Shown here piece after piece: positions 1 through 14,114 of a stretch of 64,000 nt of DNA. A program made the position numbers and the translations under genes. Within the stretch, counting starts at the first letter, position 1. The number at the start of each line of letters is the position of its first letter. Origin of the DNA: Melastoma dodecandrum (Eukaryota; Streptophyta; Magnoliopsida; Myrtales; Melastomataceae); contig JARUPY010000471.1 in assembly GCA_029817715.1 (NCBI GenBank), positions 1,178,001-1,242,000 of the forward strand, read 5' to 3'. The notes beneath the pieces are model-generated. The model was not told where the DNA came from, ran no database searches, and saw only the letters and a program-made list of their open reading frames with translations.

Positions 1-500
1 CTAGGAAACACGAGATCTTGGATCATGTACAAGAGGTCCAGTTAAATAAGATGCACTAAATAATCAAAATCTCATTGAAATGGATACTGACAGCAATAAA
101 GACCACCACGCAACCCAGGAGCCGAAAATCATCCTGATATCCAGAACTCGTAAAACACACCGAACATCCATTCAAATCTTCAACAGTCCGACAATTGCAC
201 ACAAGCAATCAATAGCCAGCAGAAAAGGATTATCAACAAATATAAACAAAGAAGCTACCAAATCGAACAAATATTACACCGGCCGCATACATTTCCGGCG
301 CAAATCAACCAACAACCGACAGGAAAACATCCGTTTCCGGATCTTGCTCGACCAACAGCAGCACACATAGACACGCAACGACTCTCTCGATCTCAAACAA
401 ACGCAACCGCTAAACAGGAGATCGGGAGATGATCGAGATCTGGCGAGGGGAACAAAGAGTATACCTAAGCGCAGCTGCCGACGGCGAATGCGGTTGTGAA
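1..500 (-). other. 5' leader exon and first intron of a gene running off the left edge
   Basis: Read on the minus strand, a short leader exon without an ATG runs from roughly 500 down to 465 and ends in a good splice donor (AG|GTATAC at 465/464). The remaining DNA down to position 1 looks like a 5'-UTR intron: pyrimidine-rich and without a convincing coding frame. A short leader exon plus the telo-box/site II promoter just upstream is typical of plant ribosomal-protein and other translation-related genes. The coding part is outside the window, so the product cannot be named. Confidence 0.5.
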
Positions 501-675
501 GGGCTCCAAATGGGAAGGATACGTGTTTATATATAGAGAGAGAGAAGCATCCAAGGCGTTTTATGTCCGCTTGTAAAACCCTAACAAATAGCCTCCCCTT
601 TCGCGCGTGCGTCGTAGCACTTCGCATTCGCACTTGTGGATATTAATGGGCCTGGCCCATTATTGTATGGGCTAC
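500..675 (-). promoter_or_regulatory. Housekeeping-type promoter: TATA, telo-box and palindromic site II motifs
   Basis: On the minus strand, a TATATATA box lies near 525-535. An AAAACCCTAA telo-box lies at 575-584. Three site II type elements (TGGGCC/TGGGCT) lie at 645-675. Two of them form a perfect 17-nt palindrome, AATGGGCC-T-GGCCCATT (645-661). Telo-box plus site II is the known signature of plant ribosomal-protein and cell-proliferation promoters, bound by TCP and telo-box factors. The direction is set by the leader exon to the left. Confidence 0.6.
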
Positions 676-1535
676 CAAATTATGGACTTTATAACACCTT
701 TTTTTTAAGTCTCCCCAAATAATGTAGACGACGTGTTATGAGTTCACATGGAATGAAATCAGATATTTTAAGAAATTAGTAAAATTGTGTTTTAATGCTT
801 AAAATATTATCAAACATTCATTCGACGTAATAACATCCCTCCTAATTTTACCATGAACTATATTTTTAAATTTTGAAAACTAGAATCACACAAACTTTTT
901 TACAAACCGTACAAAATTCAAGTCATCAGCTAGTCGTGGAGCCTTACAATAGCGTACTGTCCACCCACTCCCTACTTGAGCACGCCGATGTGGCCGTGCT
1001 CCTTGACAATGAAGCCATCTATGACATTTGCCGTCGATCCCTTGACATCGGGAGGCCTCCATACACCAAATTGAATTCGTCTTATTTCTCAGGTATGTTT
1101 TATGATTGATCGTGTACTATCTTGGTGGTGAGATCTATCGCATGTCAGTAATACTTGTAATACTCGTTACCAGGTGATCTCATCCCCGACCGAGTCCCTG
1201 AGGTTGGATGGAGCCCTGAACGTTGACGTTACAGAATTCCAGAACAATCTGGTTCCTTACACCGGGATCCACTTCATGCTTTCATCCAATGCTCCTATCA
1301 TATCATCCGAGAAGGCCTACCACGAGCAGCTCTCTGTGGCAGAGATCACCAACAGTGCCTTCAAGCCGTCCTCCATGATGGCGAAGTGCGATCCTCGCCA
1401 TGGGAAGTACATGGCATTCTGCCTCATGTCCTGAGGCGACGTTATGCCCAAGGATCCGTTGCGACCATCAATACCAAGCACACCATCCTATTAGTTGATA
1501 AGTGCCCGACTGGTTTCAAGTGTGGGATCAACTAC

Positions 1536-1637
1536 TGATGAACGTAATAACAACAAGATAATATTGATATTTGTCTAGCAGAACCAGAAGAAACGCAGAA
1601 CAGGGAAGAAGAAGAAGAAAGAAGAAGAAGAAGACTA
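1536..1637 (-). repeat. Truncated 3' LTR of the tubulin-locus Copia element
   Basis: About 100 bp are homologous to the inner part of the 390-bp LTR. Similarity stops abruptly in a GAAGAAGAAG purine tract, and gag-derived sequence follows. The purine repeat may have supplied the microhomology for the deletion. Confidence 0.75.
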
Positions 1638-1657
1638 GGGTGTCTTAATCTGCAGTG

Positions 1658-3182
1658 CTACCTGGAATACTCAGCTGGTATGATGTGAGATGTGGTGTAA
1701 GCAAGAGGTGTTGAAGTCGAGGATGTGGAGATATTATCACTACTGAGTTGCAGGTGTGGTGGTGGAGAGAGTTTGTAGAGTCCCAGATGAAGTGGTCCCC
1801 GAAGTACTATCCGATTTGTCACCTTGTCCTTGACACAGAAACCATTAGAGTGAAACTCTACATAGACATTGTTATCAAGACACAACTTGGAAACACTTAT
1901 CAGACGCTTAATAAGGAAAGGTGTATGCAGGACATGATCAAGACATAAAGGAGTAGATGTAGAAGTTGGATAAAGAGATTTGCAACCAGTATGAGTAATT
2001 TGTAATCTCTGCCCATTTCTTTCCATGACTTGAGACTCACCCTGATATAGAGGCACCTCTTTAAGATCGCCTAAAACAGGTGTAACGTGATGAGCAGATC
2101 CTGAGTCCATAAGCCAAGCATCATGTGGTATAAGCTCAGATGATGGGATATACTGGTGAGAGAAGTCTGGCTGAAAAGTATTTTGGTAATTCTGAGGAGT
2201 AGTTGAGGAAGGTCTATACACATTGTTGAAATGTGTTTGAGGAGGATATGGTAGATTTAGTCGATGGTAGCAAGTCTGAGCTGTATGACCAATCTTGTAG
2301 CAAATTTGACAACGGGTGGGGGGGTCGAGGTCTGTAAGTAGAGCTATTATGCCACCTGGGTTGATAAGCATGTGTAGAGAGTCGAGGTTGAGGTGGCCTT
2401 GGAGGAGGTCTACCCAGAACACCTGGTTGATGAAAGATAGAATTCCGGGTAGGCAAATTAAGTTTATTATCAAACTCAGTTGAAAGATGGTATGGAGTAC
2501 AGGAGGAAGATGATGGGGAAAATCTTGGTTGGTAAACAGAGGGCTAAGTAGGTATGTGTTTTGGTTTAGTGAGTGTATAGGAAGGAGACCTTGGCTGTGT
2601 TGTGCCTACACCTGCACTAGCAGAAAACGCAGAAAGATGTACCTGTGGAAGAACAGAATCCAGACTATGTCGCTTCTCGGCCCTCATATCAAAGTTAAGC
2701 AACAAATTTTGTATCTCCTCCAAAGATGGTTCATCAGGCCTACTATATATAGCAGTAACCACAGGATCGTACTCCATTATAAGACCTTCAAACAAGCATC
2801 AGATATAATCTCTATAGGAAACTTTTTCCCCAATGGCAGTTGACTGATCAGAGTACATCTTAACAGTATTCAGGTAGGTCTGCATAGATTTTCCTTCCTT
2901 CTTTACTTGCTGCATTTGCATTCTCAGATTTATGACTCTAGTCGTAGATTTAGACTCAAATCTTTGCTTTAAACTTTCCCAGACAGCACTGGCAAACTCA
3001 CAGCACACAACTTGACTGAGAAGTTCAGGGGTTAATAAAGAGAAGAGAAAGCTCATCACCGATTTATCTGTTCGCTGCCACAATTTGAATTCTGGGTTCA
3101 ACACCATTTGATCTTCATCTAAGAGTTGAGATGGGACTGGAGACGAATCATGAATAATGTCTTCATAACCGCCTGCTATCAT
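1658..3182 (-). pseudogene. Copia gag, protease and pre-integrase remains
   Basis: The minus-strand frames at 3182-2799, 2795-2544 and 2473-1658 together read as a Copia gag. They contain a UBN2-type stretch (FASAVWESLKQRFES; then EYDPVVTAIYSRPDEPSLEE) and a zinc knuckle (CQICYKIGHTAQTC). A protease motif WLMDSGSAHHVT follows, then a pre-integrase region ending near LGLYKL. Frame changes and stops break it into three frames, so it is not translatable as one protein. The order and motifs are of the RE1-like Copia type. Confidence 0.8.
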
Positions 3183-3398
3183 GGCTGTGAGTACTTGTCC
3201 TTTCTAGAGAGTGTAGTTGACCTCATCCAGCTTCAGTATGGAAGAGAAGAAGCCAGAAGGTGTCTGGATGGGAGGAGGAAACTGTGACATTGTCACTCAT
3301 GTGCTTTGTACGCTAGTTGCAGAAGAAGCAGAAATGGGGGTTGTAGCCATCTGAGCTCAAGCAGGATCGTAGTCAGCAAGACGAGGGCTTTGATACCA

Positions 3399-3788
3399 TA
3401 ATGAACGTAATGACAACAAGGTAATACTGATATTTGTCTAGCAGAATTAGAAGAAACGCAGAACAAGGAAGAAGAAGAAGAAATAAGAAGAAGACAGGGA
3501 AAGAAGAAAACAGAAGGCAAGGATTTCATTTACAGTATTGAATCATACAACAACGTCCAACATTCCCTTATATGCAATCATTAGAAAGCAAAACAGATAA
3601 AGGAATTTGTTGTAGGTTATTATAACGCCACGATCACTGTCGCTTTGTGTCTTACTACGCCAGCACCACTACCAGCTTTTCTCTTCTAGTTGTTGCAGGA
3701 TCAACCTTTGTGAGCTGGGCTTCCACATTTTCCATTACTCAACCCAACACTTCCTGGTCCATGGGCTTCATTACTAATCAGCTCTGCA
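3399..3788 (-). repeat. 5' LTR of the tubulin-locus Copia element
   Basis: This 390-bp LTR directly abuts the primer binding site. Its first ~100 bp on the plus strand (TAATGAACGTAATGACAACA...) match 1536-1637 (TGATGAACGTAATAACAACA...) with scattered substitutions. Its terminal CA has changed to TA at the PBS side. Confidence 0.85.
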
Positions 3789-4336
3789 ACTACCAGCCGC
3801 CGATGGTCGTACCTGGGGGCGGCCTAGCCAAGATGCAGAGGGTGCTCTGCATGATATCCAACTCGACAAGCATCTCCGACGTATTCTCTCGCATCAATAT
3901 CAAGTTTGATTTCATGTACATGAAACGGGCGTTCTTGCGCTGGTATGTTGCTGAGGGCATGGAGGAGGGTGAGTTCTCCGACGCAAGTGAGGACCTTGCC
4001 GCCGAGCAGCATCTGAAACTGACTTTGATCACATAAGTCGTTTTTCATGACTAAAATTAGCTAAATCGTTTTTTCAAATAATAATTTTGTATTTAGCCAT
4101 TTTCTTAAAAAACACTAGCATTGTCGCGATTTGGAGGTGATAGTTAGATAATTTGCGAAACTATAACAATATTTCGTAAATTATTTTTCAAAACCAATCT
4201 TATTCACGTACAAACCTCCCTGCTCTTCCTCGTACCGCAAAATAGAATCATTCCCTCTTTCTTATTACTTCTAAGGAGAATAAAAGCCCTCGGATACCCT
4301 TTGCCTTGGTTCCGAACCCCCAAGCAGGACGACACA

Positions 4337-7287
<2,951 letters not shown>

Positions 7288-9348
7288 TGTCGATTAACTC
7301 GAAATGCGATGGGGGCAATCCGAGAAAGGAGCTAGCTCCAAAGACGGCGACGACACTGATCAGCAAAAGGAACGACTGATAGGGTTCAACACGGGAGATC
7401 CCCCGAAATCTAAATAGGGAATTCGACGTGGATCAGACCGGATAAGATGACTATGTGGAATCTCTATCTCTTTTATCTCACTTCCACTCGTAATTATCTT
7501 TTTTAGTTAAACCCGTAAATTACTTATTTACTCAAATCAATAGCATTTTACTGTGTTGTTGCATCCAAACAGACGAAATTGAGCAAATCAATTATTTTTT
7601 TCGGTTTTAACTTTTATAAACTGAAAGGAACCATATTTAACCAAACCAAAATAATTTGGCATGGTTTAGGTAAAATCGATGTTTTTATTTTTTATTTTTA
7701 TTTTAGATAATTTAATTTCCGACAAAAGAGAGAAAAGGTTGAAGGTACTTTCCTAACGTAGAATCATTTGAAATTTTAATTTCTATACAAACGTCTCGTT
7801 AATTGATTTCTAATCTAATATCGTTTTGTTTTTTATTTTATAATGGTCAAATCAGAATATCGTTTTATGGCAAAATATTAATTTATGGTCTTAATTTTGA
7901 GCAAACTTTCTATTTTGTCACCAACTTTTATTTCTATTTTGATCTTAGTCAATTTTACATTTTCTTGCGCGAAAGCCAAACAAGCCTTAATACACAATTT
8001 TCATTTATCGACTAAAAAAAAAGAAAAAATTTTAAAAAAATATTAAAACTTCTCGTTTATTATTTTATTTTAAAATTTCGATGAACATGATTAAAAACTA
8101 AAGTTGGACAATAGTTGCAAATGTCATCAAAAATACACAAAACTGATGAAGGTCATTGGTAGAGTGGATTATGATGCAAATAAATAAATCAACTGTTATA
8201 AGTCACTTCAGACTATATTAAGGCCATATTTGGTGATTAGTCAAAATTAATATATAAGTGAAAATTTATGATAAAATTATAAAACAAACTAAAATAATAA
8301 TAAAAGAAAAAATTGGGTTAAAGTGGATGTTATTTTGCCTTTTGTTAAACCAAACAATTTACAACACTAATCATTAGTCGTGAAATAAGGAAAAAAAAAG
8401 GAGAATAAATCGAATTTCTGTTACAAATATAAACTTAGAAAGTAAAAATATTTTGCGATCGGAACTTCTAAAATATTTAAACAAATGCATTTGATGTTCG
8501 AAACACTTCTTTAAAAAAATGGATGTTTGAAAAACTATTATACCTGAAAAAAAATTAAGGAAATCGATATATATTTTAATATCTCAAAATCGGTGTTTTA
8601 AATACTAATTTTTTATTATTGAAAAAGATCGAATATTTAAGAAACGAAATTAGTGTTTCAAACCCGATTGAAAAGGCATTAGTAAAAGAATTTATTTTGT
8701 TCAACTAACCAACATTATTAAACAACATCCTCGGAATAAATAGCCTTGGATGCATGGTATCTGACGCCGAGCAAAAATGGTCAGAGAAGGTGGACTGTAC
8801 ATCTCATATTGGATGCATGGGTATTGGAAGAACGCCTCAATGCAAATGCTTACCTGTACATCTCATTATTTCTTTGGGACGAAGAAACAGAGGAAAGGAA
8901 AGGAGGAGGAAGCATAGAATACAGAACCTTCCTCCCCCGGTCAACCCCAAATGGGTTTTTTAGATTTAGCCTGCACCGCACGTCCCTCCCCACGTCATCC
9001 CATCCCAATCCCCCCCAAATGTCCTTTTAGACACGCAAATTAAACCACCTAAAATATTTTCTTCTGTCCCAAGCCAACAAATACAAATCCCACCCCCCGA
9101 CCGACTCCACCTTCGGCCGACAACGTTAATGACCACCGACTTCAGGAGTCGCTTGGGGTACAAACGTAAATTCACATCCACCCAACCCCGGGGGCGGGTA
9201 AAAAATAAAATTGAAGAAATTCCGCCGTATAAACTGACCGAACTCCCGCACGTTGTCCGGTTCCTTCTTCAGTCTGCCGGGAAGAGACCAAAAAAAGAAA
9301 ACCCCCCGACTTTCGACGGTTGCGTGTGTTCGACCCCCAGTTCCTCCG
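7288..9348. other. Intergenic region between divergent XK2 and SRO genes
   Basis: About 2 kb separates the two divergently transcribed genes and holds their 5' flanks. 7500-8730 is very AT-rich with many A and T runs and no credible coding frame. 8740-9250 becomes GC-richer towards the SRO gene. I see no element ends, RNA genes or repeats. Confidence 0.6.
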
Positions 9349-11596
9349 ATGGATTCCGTCCCCACGATGAACGCCGGTCGAACCCCCAACCCTATCACGA
9401 AACCGGTAGATTCCCCGCCGATCCTCCTCCCCCGCCGCTGCAACCCCTCCTCCGATGATCGCCTCCCCGCGAGGTCCCTCATCCTCAACCACCGTAACTT
9501 CACCGCCTCTGCCTCCCCCTCCAGGATCCTGTACTTCCTCCGCGATTCCTGGGTCGACTTCCCCGCCCCCGTCGTCGACTCCCTACGTAGGTGCTTCCTG
9601 GACGGTAGGCCGGCCATTGATCTGCGAGTTGGCCACGCGTGGTACCTGCTCGATTTCGCGAGGATGCTGCAGTTTGAGTTCGAGTCCGGGAATTGCAGGT
9701 CTATTGCGTGGATCGATGCGGAGGGCAAGTGTTTTTTCCCCAAGGAGTTTGCGTCCCAGGAGTTTGAACATGACCCGGGGTGGGATCTCGACGTTGAGGT
9801 AGAGGTCGGTGTGGATCTCCGCGGTGGTGGTGATGTTAGGGTCGAGATTTTTGGCGGGAAGAGGAAGAGGGTGGAGATGGAGGGAAGGAAGTGGGGGAAG
9901 GAAGAGGAGGAGGAGGAAGAAGTTAGTTCTTATTATAAGCATGATGATTCGAAAAGGCGTTGCTTGGATTTAGGTAGTAAGAGAGGGAAGAGCAAGTGGG
10001 GTTGTGTTAGGTCGTTGAACAAAGGGGAATCAGCCTACGTGCAAGTGAGGGACTTCTTCTTGTCCGCCATGAAGAGTGTTGATCCTGGGGCAACGATAAC
10101 AGGGATTCACCAGTATGTACGGAGCGGGTGTATGGAGAGAGCGAGGTATGATAACTTCCACAGGCAGCTGGATATTGTGAAGACAGCAAGAGGCACACCA
10201 AATGTGGTGTACGCGTGGCATGGCACATCTGCTGAGAATGTCTCTAGTATTTTGGCCTATGGGTTTGGACTGCCGAGCGATGCTAGTAAGCAGGGAGGGT
10301 GCGGAATTGGGGTATATTTTTCACCTGTGCAATTTCCCCAGTTGAGGTAATTATCTGTTTCCTGCATACAATTCTGAGGGTGGTAAATTAAGGCTTTTTG
10401 TTTATGGCATGTACTTAAAAAGTGTGCTGTCATATGGAGTAATCCCATGGTAGGACCAACCGACTAGACCCGTGAGAACCATGATGGGAGTGATGGAAGC
10501 TGATTGGTGCAAGTGAGTGAGGTTGATATAAGTTCCAGAAGGGGATAAGACTAGCTGTTAAGTTAGATGATTTTGGTGACTTAATATATTGATGGTACAT
10601 TTGGAATCAACACTGGCAGTTATGTTTAGGTAGGTGCCAAACAAACTTTTAAATCCTCAATCCCATGGTCATTAAACATGTTATGTCAACCGAATATGTT
10701 TGTGACGTGCATTGTGTTAATATATCCATATAGTCAACCTGGTCAGGGTTGTTAGTATTTGCACTAACTTCATTGTTTAGGACGTGAATGAATGCCTGAT
10801 TATCTTGGAAATATTGATTTTATATTGATTGCGTGTGATGGGCATGCTTTAGTCGTGTATTTCATGAGACTGGTTTACCTTACTTTTGTTTCTTTTGTTT
10901 TCCATCGTTTTAACTCTTTTTGTTTTCTTTGGTTATTGTGCTTTGTAGTGCCGTGCGTGCTGAGCCAGACGATAATGGCGAAAAGCATATTATTTTATGC
11001 CGTGTTATATTAGGGAAATCAGAGCAAGTGCTTCCTGGGTGTAAGCAGTCTCATCCATCATGTCAGAATTTTGACTCTGGGGTAGATGATCCTTCAAACC
11101 CGAAGCAGTATGTTATCTGGTTTAGCAATGTAAATAATTACGTGCTTCCAGAATGTGTCGTGAGCTTTAAACCTTCAGAGACAACCAAAGGTGAATATAA
11201 TTTTCCTTTTTCATCTTAATTATATGTTTAAGGGTACTTCAAATCCTCCTAAACTACCTACTTGTCCTTATCAGGTGGCATTGGAGGTAATCCGCACAGG
11301 AAGTCTAGGGTAGCAGAATTATTTGCTAAGATGAGAAGAGATCTTCCTCCCACCAAAATTAAGGAAGTGGAGAATTTGTACAGAGCATTTAGGGTAAGTC
11401 AGGTTGCTACTTAGGCATGTTAGATTTGACGTTTCGAGAAAAACAGGCGAAGCATGCTTACACAGTATATTTGTTTTGGAATTATTTCATACAGGCAGGG
11501 CAGTTAGCCAAGGATAGTTTTGTGAAACAGATACGATCAATAGCTGGAGATGCGATGCTTCTTTCAACAATTCGGGAGATTCGTGAGTCTGCCTAA
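9349..11596 (+). CDS. SRO1: RCD1/SRO-type protein (WWE, PARP-like and RST domains)
   Basis: SRO proteins are plant nuclear hubs that bind stress transcription factors through the RST domain. Exons: 9349-10346, 10949-11190, 11275-11393, 11495-11596 (486 aa). A WWE domain spans about residues 58-133 (SWVDFP..., AIDLRVGHAWYLLDF, IAWIDAEGKCFFP). An acidic run of Glu and a basic GGKRKR patch lie mid-protein. The PARP-like fold includes YAWHGTSAENVSSI, GIGVYFSP and QYVIWFSNVNNY. The RST region reads VAELFAKMRRDLPP...FVKQIRSIAGDAMLLSTI. His and Tyr of the PARP triad seem present, but the usual Glu aligns with Gln, consistent with the known lack of ADP-ribosyl transfer in this family. The ATG at 9349 fits; the upstream open frame has only a TTG. 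A GTGAGT at 11583 could instead be a donor to a distant last exon. Confidence 0.88.
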
Positions 11597-12735
11597 TTGG
11601 TCATATAGAAATTCTTTAGCTAGGGAAAATAAAAAATATTTATTGTTATTGTCCTGCTTGATACTCGATACAGAGACGTGATAAATGATATAAATGGTGG
11701 TTATCACAACCAAATAGAGGAAAAGTACATTATCTTACATTGTTTACCTTGTTGCCTCACTGATATTCGGGAAAGGAAACTTTTGATTGTAAGTGTTAAG
11801 CCCTTTGGGGTCTTGCGTACTTTGGATTGTAAGCATTCAGCCTATTGCTGTTTTTTGTCAGGTATAGATAGTGGAATGGCTATTTTCTTGCTTCTTAAGT
11901 TGATTTTATGACTTGCCATTTGGAATGCAGCCTTTATGTTGTAATATATTGTTGCTGAGATATTTGCTAATTAATTTTTCGGATTTTTATTTTGGTCGCA
12001 ATTTGTGCTCCGGATATTAGTGGTTATCTTATCTCATTATCTCCTGATCTTTTTCCTTTTCATAATTTATGTAATATTTAATGTCTTTGTTGAAAGGTAT
12101 GGTTCCTGTGGTAAATGATGATAACTAAGATGAACGATAATTTTGTGGCTTGATCTTGCATTTTTCTTATTATTATTAATTAGGCATCTAGAGTATGCTG
12201 AGCATTTCCGGCGGTAAGCGCTCGGGGATAGTACTGGGCAGGGAAGTGGACTGGCCCCATGATAGCCTGGAAAATACTTGCAAATGATTATTCCTATGCC
12301 CCAAGGATAGTCTTGATGATATTTAAGTTTTGGCGAAACAGCTTTGTTTGGTTGTCCTCTCGGTTCCTTCACGAAGAACTTTGGCAATGATTAAAATGTT
12401 GAGCTATTAAGAGTAATTTCCTTCCATGTTAGGCTAATAATGTGCTTTCCTAACCTGAACAGTTGTAAATTTAATGGCTTTATCATGAAGGTTTGTTTGG
12501 CTTTTTAATTTGGAACAGAGCCTTAAAGTATTTCAGTTCTGAGGTTTGTATAAGTGCTGAATGATAATAAATTATTGAACCAACTTATATAGAAGGACGA
12601 TTATTCTATCTTAGTCCTTCAGCTTGCTTCTCTACAATTTTAGGATTAGGATTTTATTCTTCTTCCCTTTTTGTGTTCCGATGAGTTAAGTAGCATTAGT
12701 GTTGTTATTTTCATAAATTCTCAGTAGGCCATGTA
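11597..12735 (+). other. 3' flank of the SRO gene (3' UTR or last intron)
   Basis: This is AT-rich, T-rich plus-strand sequence with no coding frame of interest. It probably holds the SRO 3' UTR. If the GTGAGT at 11583 is used as a donor, it is the start of a long last intron that also contains the retroelements to the right. Confidence 0.5.
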
Positions 12736-12985
12736 TGATGGAGTAGCGTAACGGAAATAGGAGAAAACACATAAAAATTAGGAGAAAACGAATAGGATAA
12801 AGGGAACGATAGAAAATTTTAGGGTTTCTAAGAAATTCTTGAAATCAGATAATATGGTAAAAATAATAATTATCTTCGTTAGAAAACCTAAGACATTATT
12901 TATACTAGAAAAGAAATCTAATGTGATATTTCTAAAATATCTATAATATTATAAAATCTAAAAATAATAATATGCTCCTGCATCA
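12736..12985 (-). repeat. 3' LTR of the PHD-carrying Gypsy element
   Basis: A 250-bp LTR, TGATGGAGTAGCG...GCTCCTGCATCA on the plus strand, with an A-rich middle. It is clearly homologous along its length to 15680-15939. Confidence 0.88.
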
Positions 12986-13029
12986 ATCTCCTCGGAATGG
13001 AAAAGTTAGCGACTCCAGTGCGAAAACTT

Positions 13030-13360
13030 CGACAATCTAAGCATAAATATCATGATCAATCTTCTTCAACTCTTTCTCAGCTATCCAAGTACAATTAGTC
13101 ATTGGCTTTCCTAACCATTTCATCAAGAACCCACGATATCGGCTCTCTCTTCTTGACTTGGTCTCCTTCACATCTAGAACATCTTCAATAATATCCTTTG
13201 TGATCTTTGGAAGCTCTTTGATCTATTCTTGGACAGCATAACCTTCATCAGCTCCCACAAATTCATACAAATCTGAGACATTAAAAACTTGATTGATTTG
13301 TTGCTCATCCGATACCCGCAGGCATACCCAATCAAGCAGGGATACCAAGTCCTCGGCAAA
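13030..13360 (-). pseudogene. Gypsy integrase C-terminus and chromodomain-like tail
   Basis: On the minus strand VFNVSDLYEFVGADEG is the usual junction after a Gypsy integrase. After a stop comes DVLDVKETKSRRESRYRGFL with MKWLGKPMTNCTWIAEKEL, a degenerate chromodomain-like end. It lies directly before the 3' LTR, as expected for the last part of pol. Confidence 0.7.
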
Positions 13361-13372
13361 GTCCAGGAAGTA

Positions 13373-13930
13373 TCAATCCAGCAGCTTTTGGATCATCGAT
13401 TGGTTTACCTTTGATATCCCCAATGATGCCTGAAGGAAATCCCTCTTCGAGGACTCTAGCTTGTCCTCAACCTTGGACGTGGTGAATACTTGGACCGCAG
13501 GGCAAGACCAGCTTCCATAAGAGAGAGCGAATGCGACCAGGCGTTCCCGTTTCAGCTCTTCTATATCTCTTCTAGCAACCTCTCTTAGTAAATCAATACT
13601 ACTTAGTTCTCTCCCTTTTTTCTTATCAAATGCTTTAATCATTTCAAGCAAACTGTTTTTTCTCTCCTCCATTTTATTTTTTGTAGTTTGGTTTCAAGCT
13701 CTTTTTTCCATAATTCATGTTTTCGAAGCGTCTCACTTCTCTTGTTATCTAGCTTCTCGACGAACAATTTCCTCTCATTTAAGAGATCTCCCGTGTTCTT
13801 TGAGATCTTTTAACCTAAGTCGGTAATCATCCTCCATTTCCTTAACCTCATCCAATTTCAACTCGAGTGCCTTTTGCATCGCTTCCCACCGGAGATGCTT
13901 TCTCTTATACTTTCAGTATTCGTGATTTAC
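13373..13930 (-). pseudogene. Coiled-coil-coding fragment inside the Gypsy element
   Basis: Minus-strand frames read lysine/glutamate-rich helical sequence: ERKLFVEKLDNKRSETLRKH and then, one frame over, MEERKNSLLEMIKAFDKKKG and DIEELKRERLVAFALSYG. This is not gag or pol. It looks like a captured coiled-coil region of a host gene, perhaps the same gene as the PHD fragment, but I do not recognise the family. Confidence 0.45.
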
Positions 13931-14114
13931 CAAAATATACTGAAGCAAGAAAATAATTAACTGAAGGACGACATCACCCACCCGTCCATTTTTGCTGGGC
14001 TGCATAGTGACTTATAGCGCTGACACTGTCAATGAACATTCGCCTTAATGACGCCGTAGATCTACGTTAAAAGCACTCAACAGTGAGCATTCTATCATCT
14101 TCTCAAGTACATTC

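Larger units (their letters stand above)
1536..3788 (-). mobile_element. Truncated Ty1/Copia LTR retrotransposon inside the tubulin pseudogene
   Basis: The element is on the minus strand and bounded by TG...CA. The 5-bp target duplication ACTAC is at 1531-1535 and 3789-3793. The 5' LTR is 3399-3788. The primer binding site reads TGGTATCAAAGC on the minus strand (3387-3398), close to the initiator tRNA-Met 3' end. Internally there are gag and protease/pre-integrase pieces. Integrase, reverse transcriptase and RNase H are absent. The 3' LTR keeps only its last ~100 bp (1536 to about 1637). One internal deletion running from pol into the 3' LTR explains this. The element interrupts the tubulin Asn-Tyr codons exactly. 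Confidence 0.88.
936..4036 (+). pseudogene. TUA: Alpha-tubulin pseudogene, truncated at both ends and split by a Copia insertion
   Basis: The tubulin match starts at [17 protein letters not shown] (about 936, near residue 177 of a normal alpha-tubulin) and runs to the splice site at 1092. A GT-AG intron follows (1093-1173), and the match resumes from 1174 ([18 protein letters not shown]) to GFKCGINY at 1535. After the Copia insertion it continues at 3789 (YQPP, MISNSTS, KRAF, EEGEFS) and loses similarity after DLAA near 4002. The defects are: no first half, a 1-nt insertion just before the intron (near 1077), a CGA-to-TGA stop at 1432-1434, and a short deletion near 1450. The retained intron argues for a DNA-level duplicate rather than a processed copy. 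It cannot encode tubulin. Confidence 0.9.

Noticed and set aside
3647..4036. 129-codon frame spanning the LTR and tubulin
   Set aside because: Its first part is LTR sequence; only the part from 3789 is tubulin, and it belongs to the pseudogene.
9253..9348. N-terminal extension of the SRO protein
   Set aside because: The open frame upstream of 9349 begins at a TTG; the first in-frame ATG is at 9349 and matches a plausible start.
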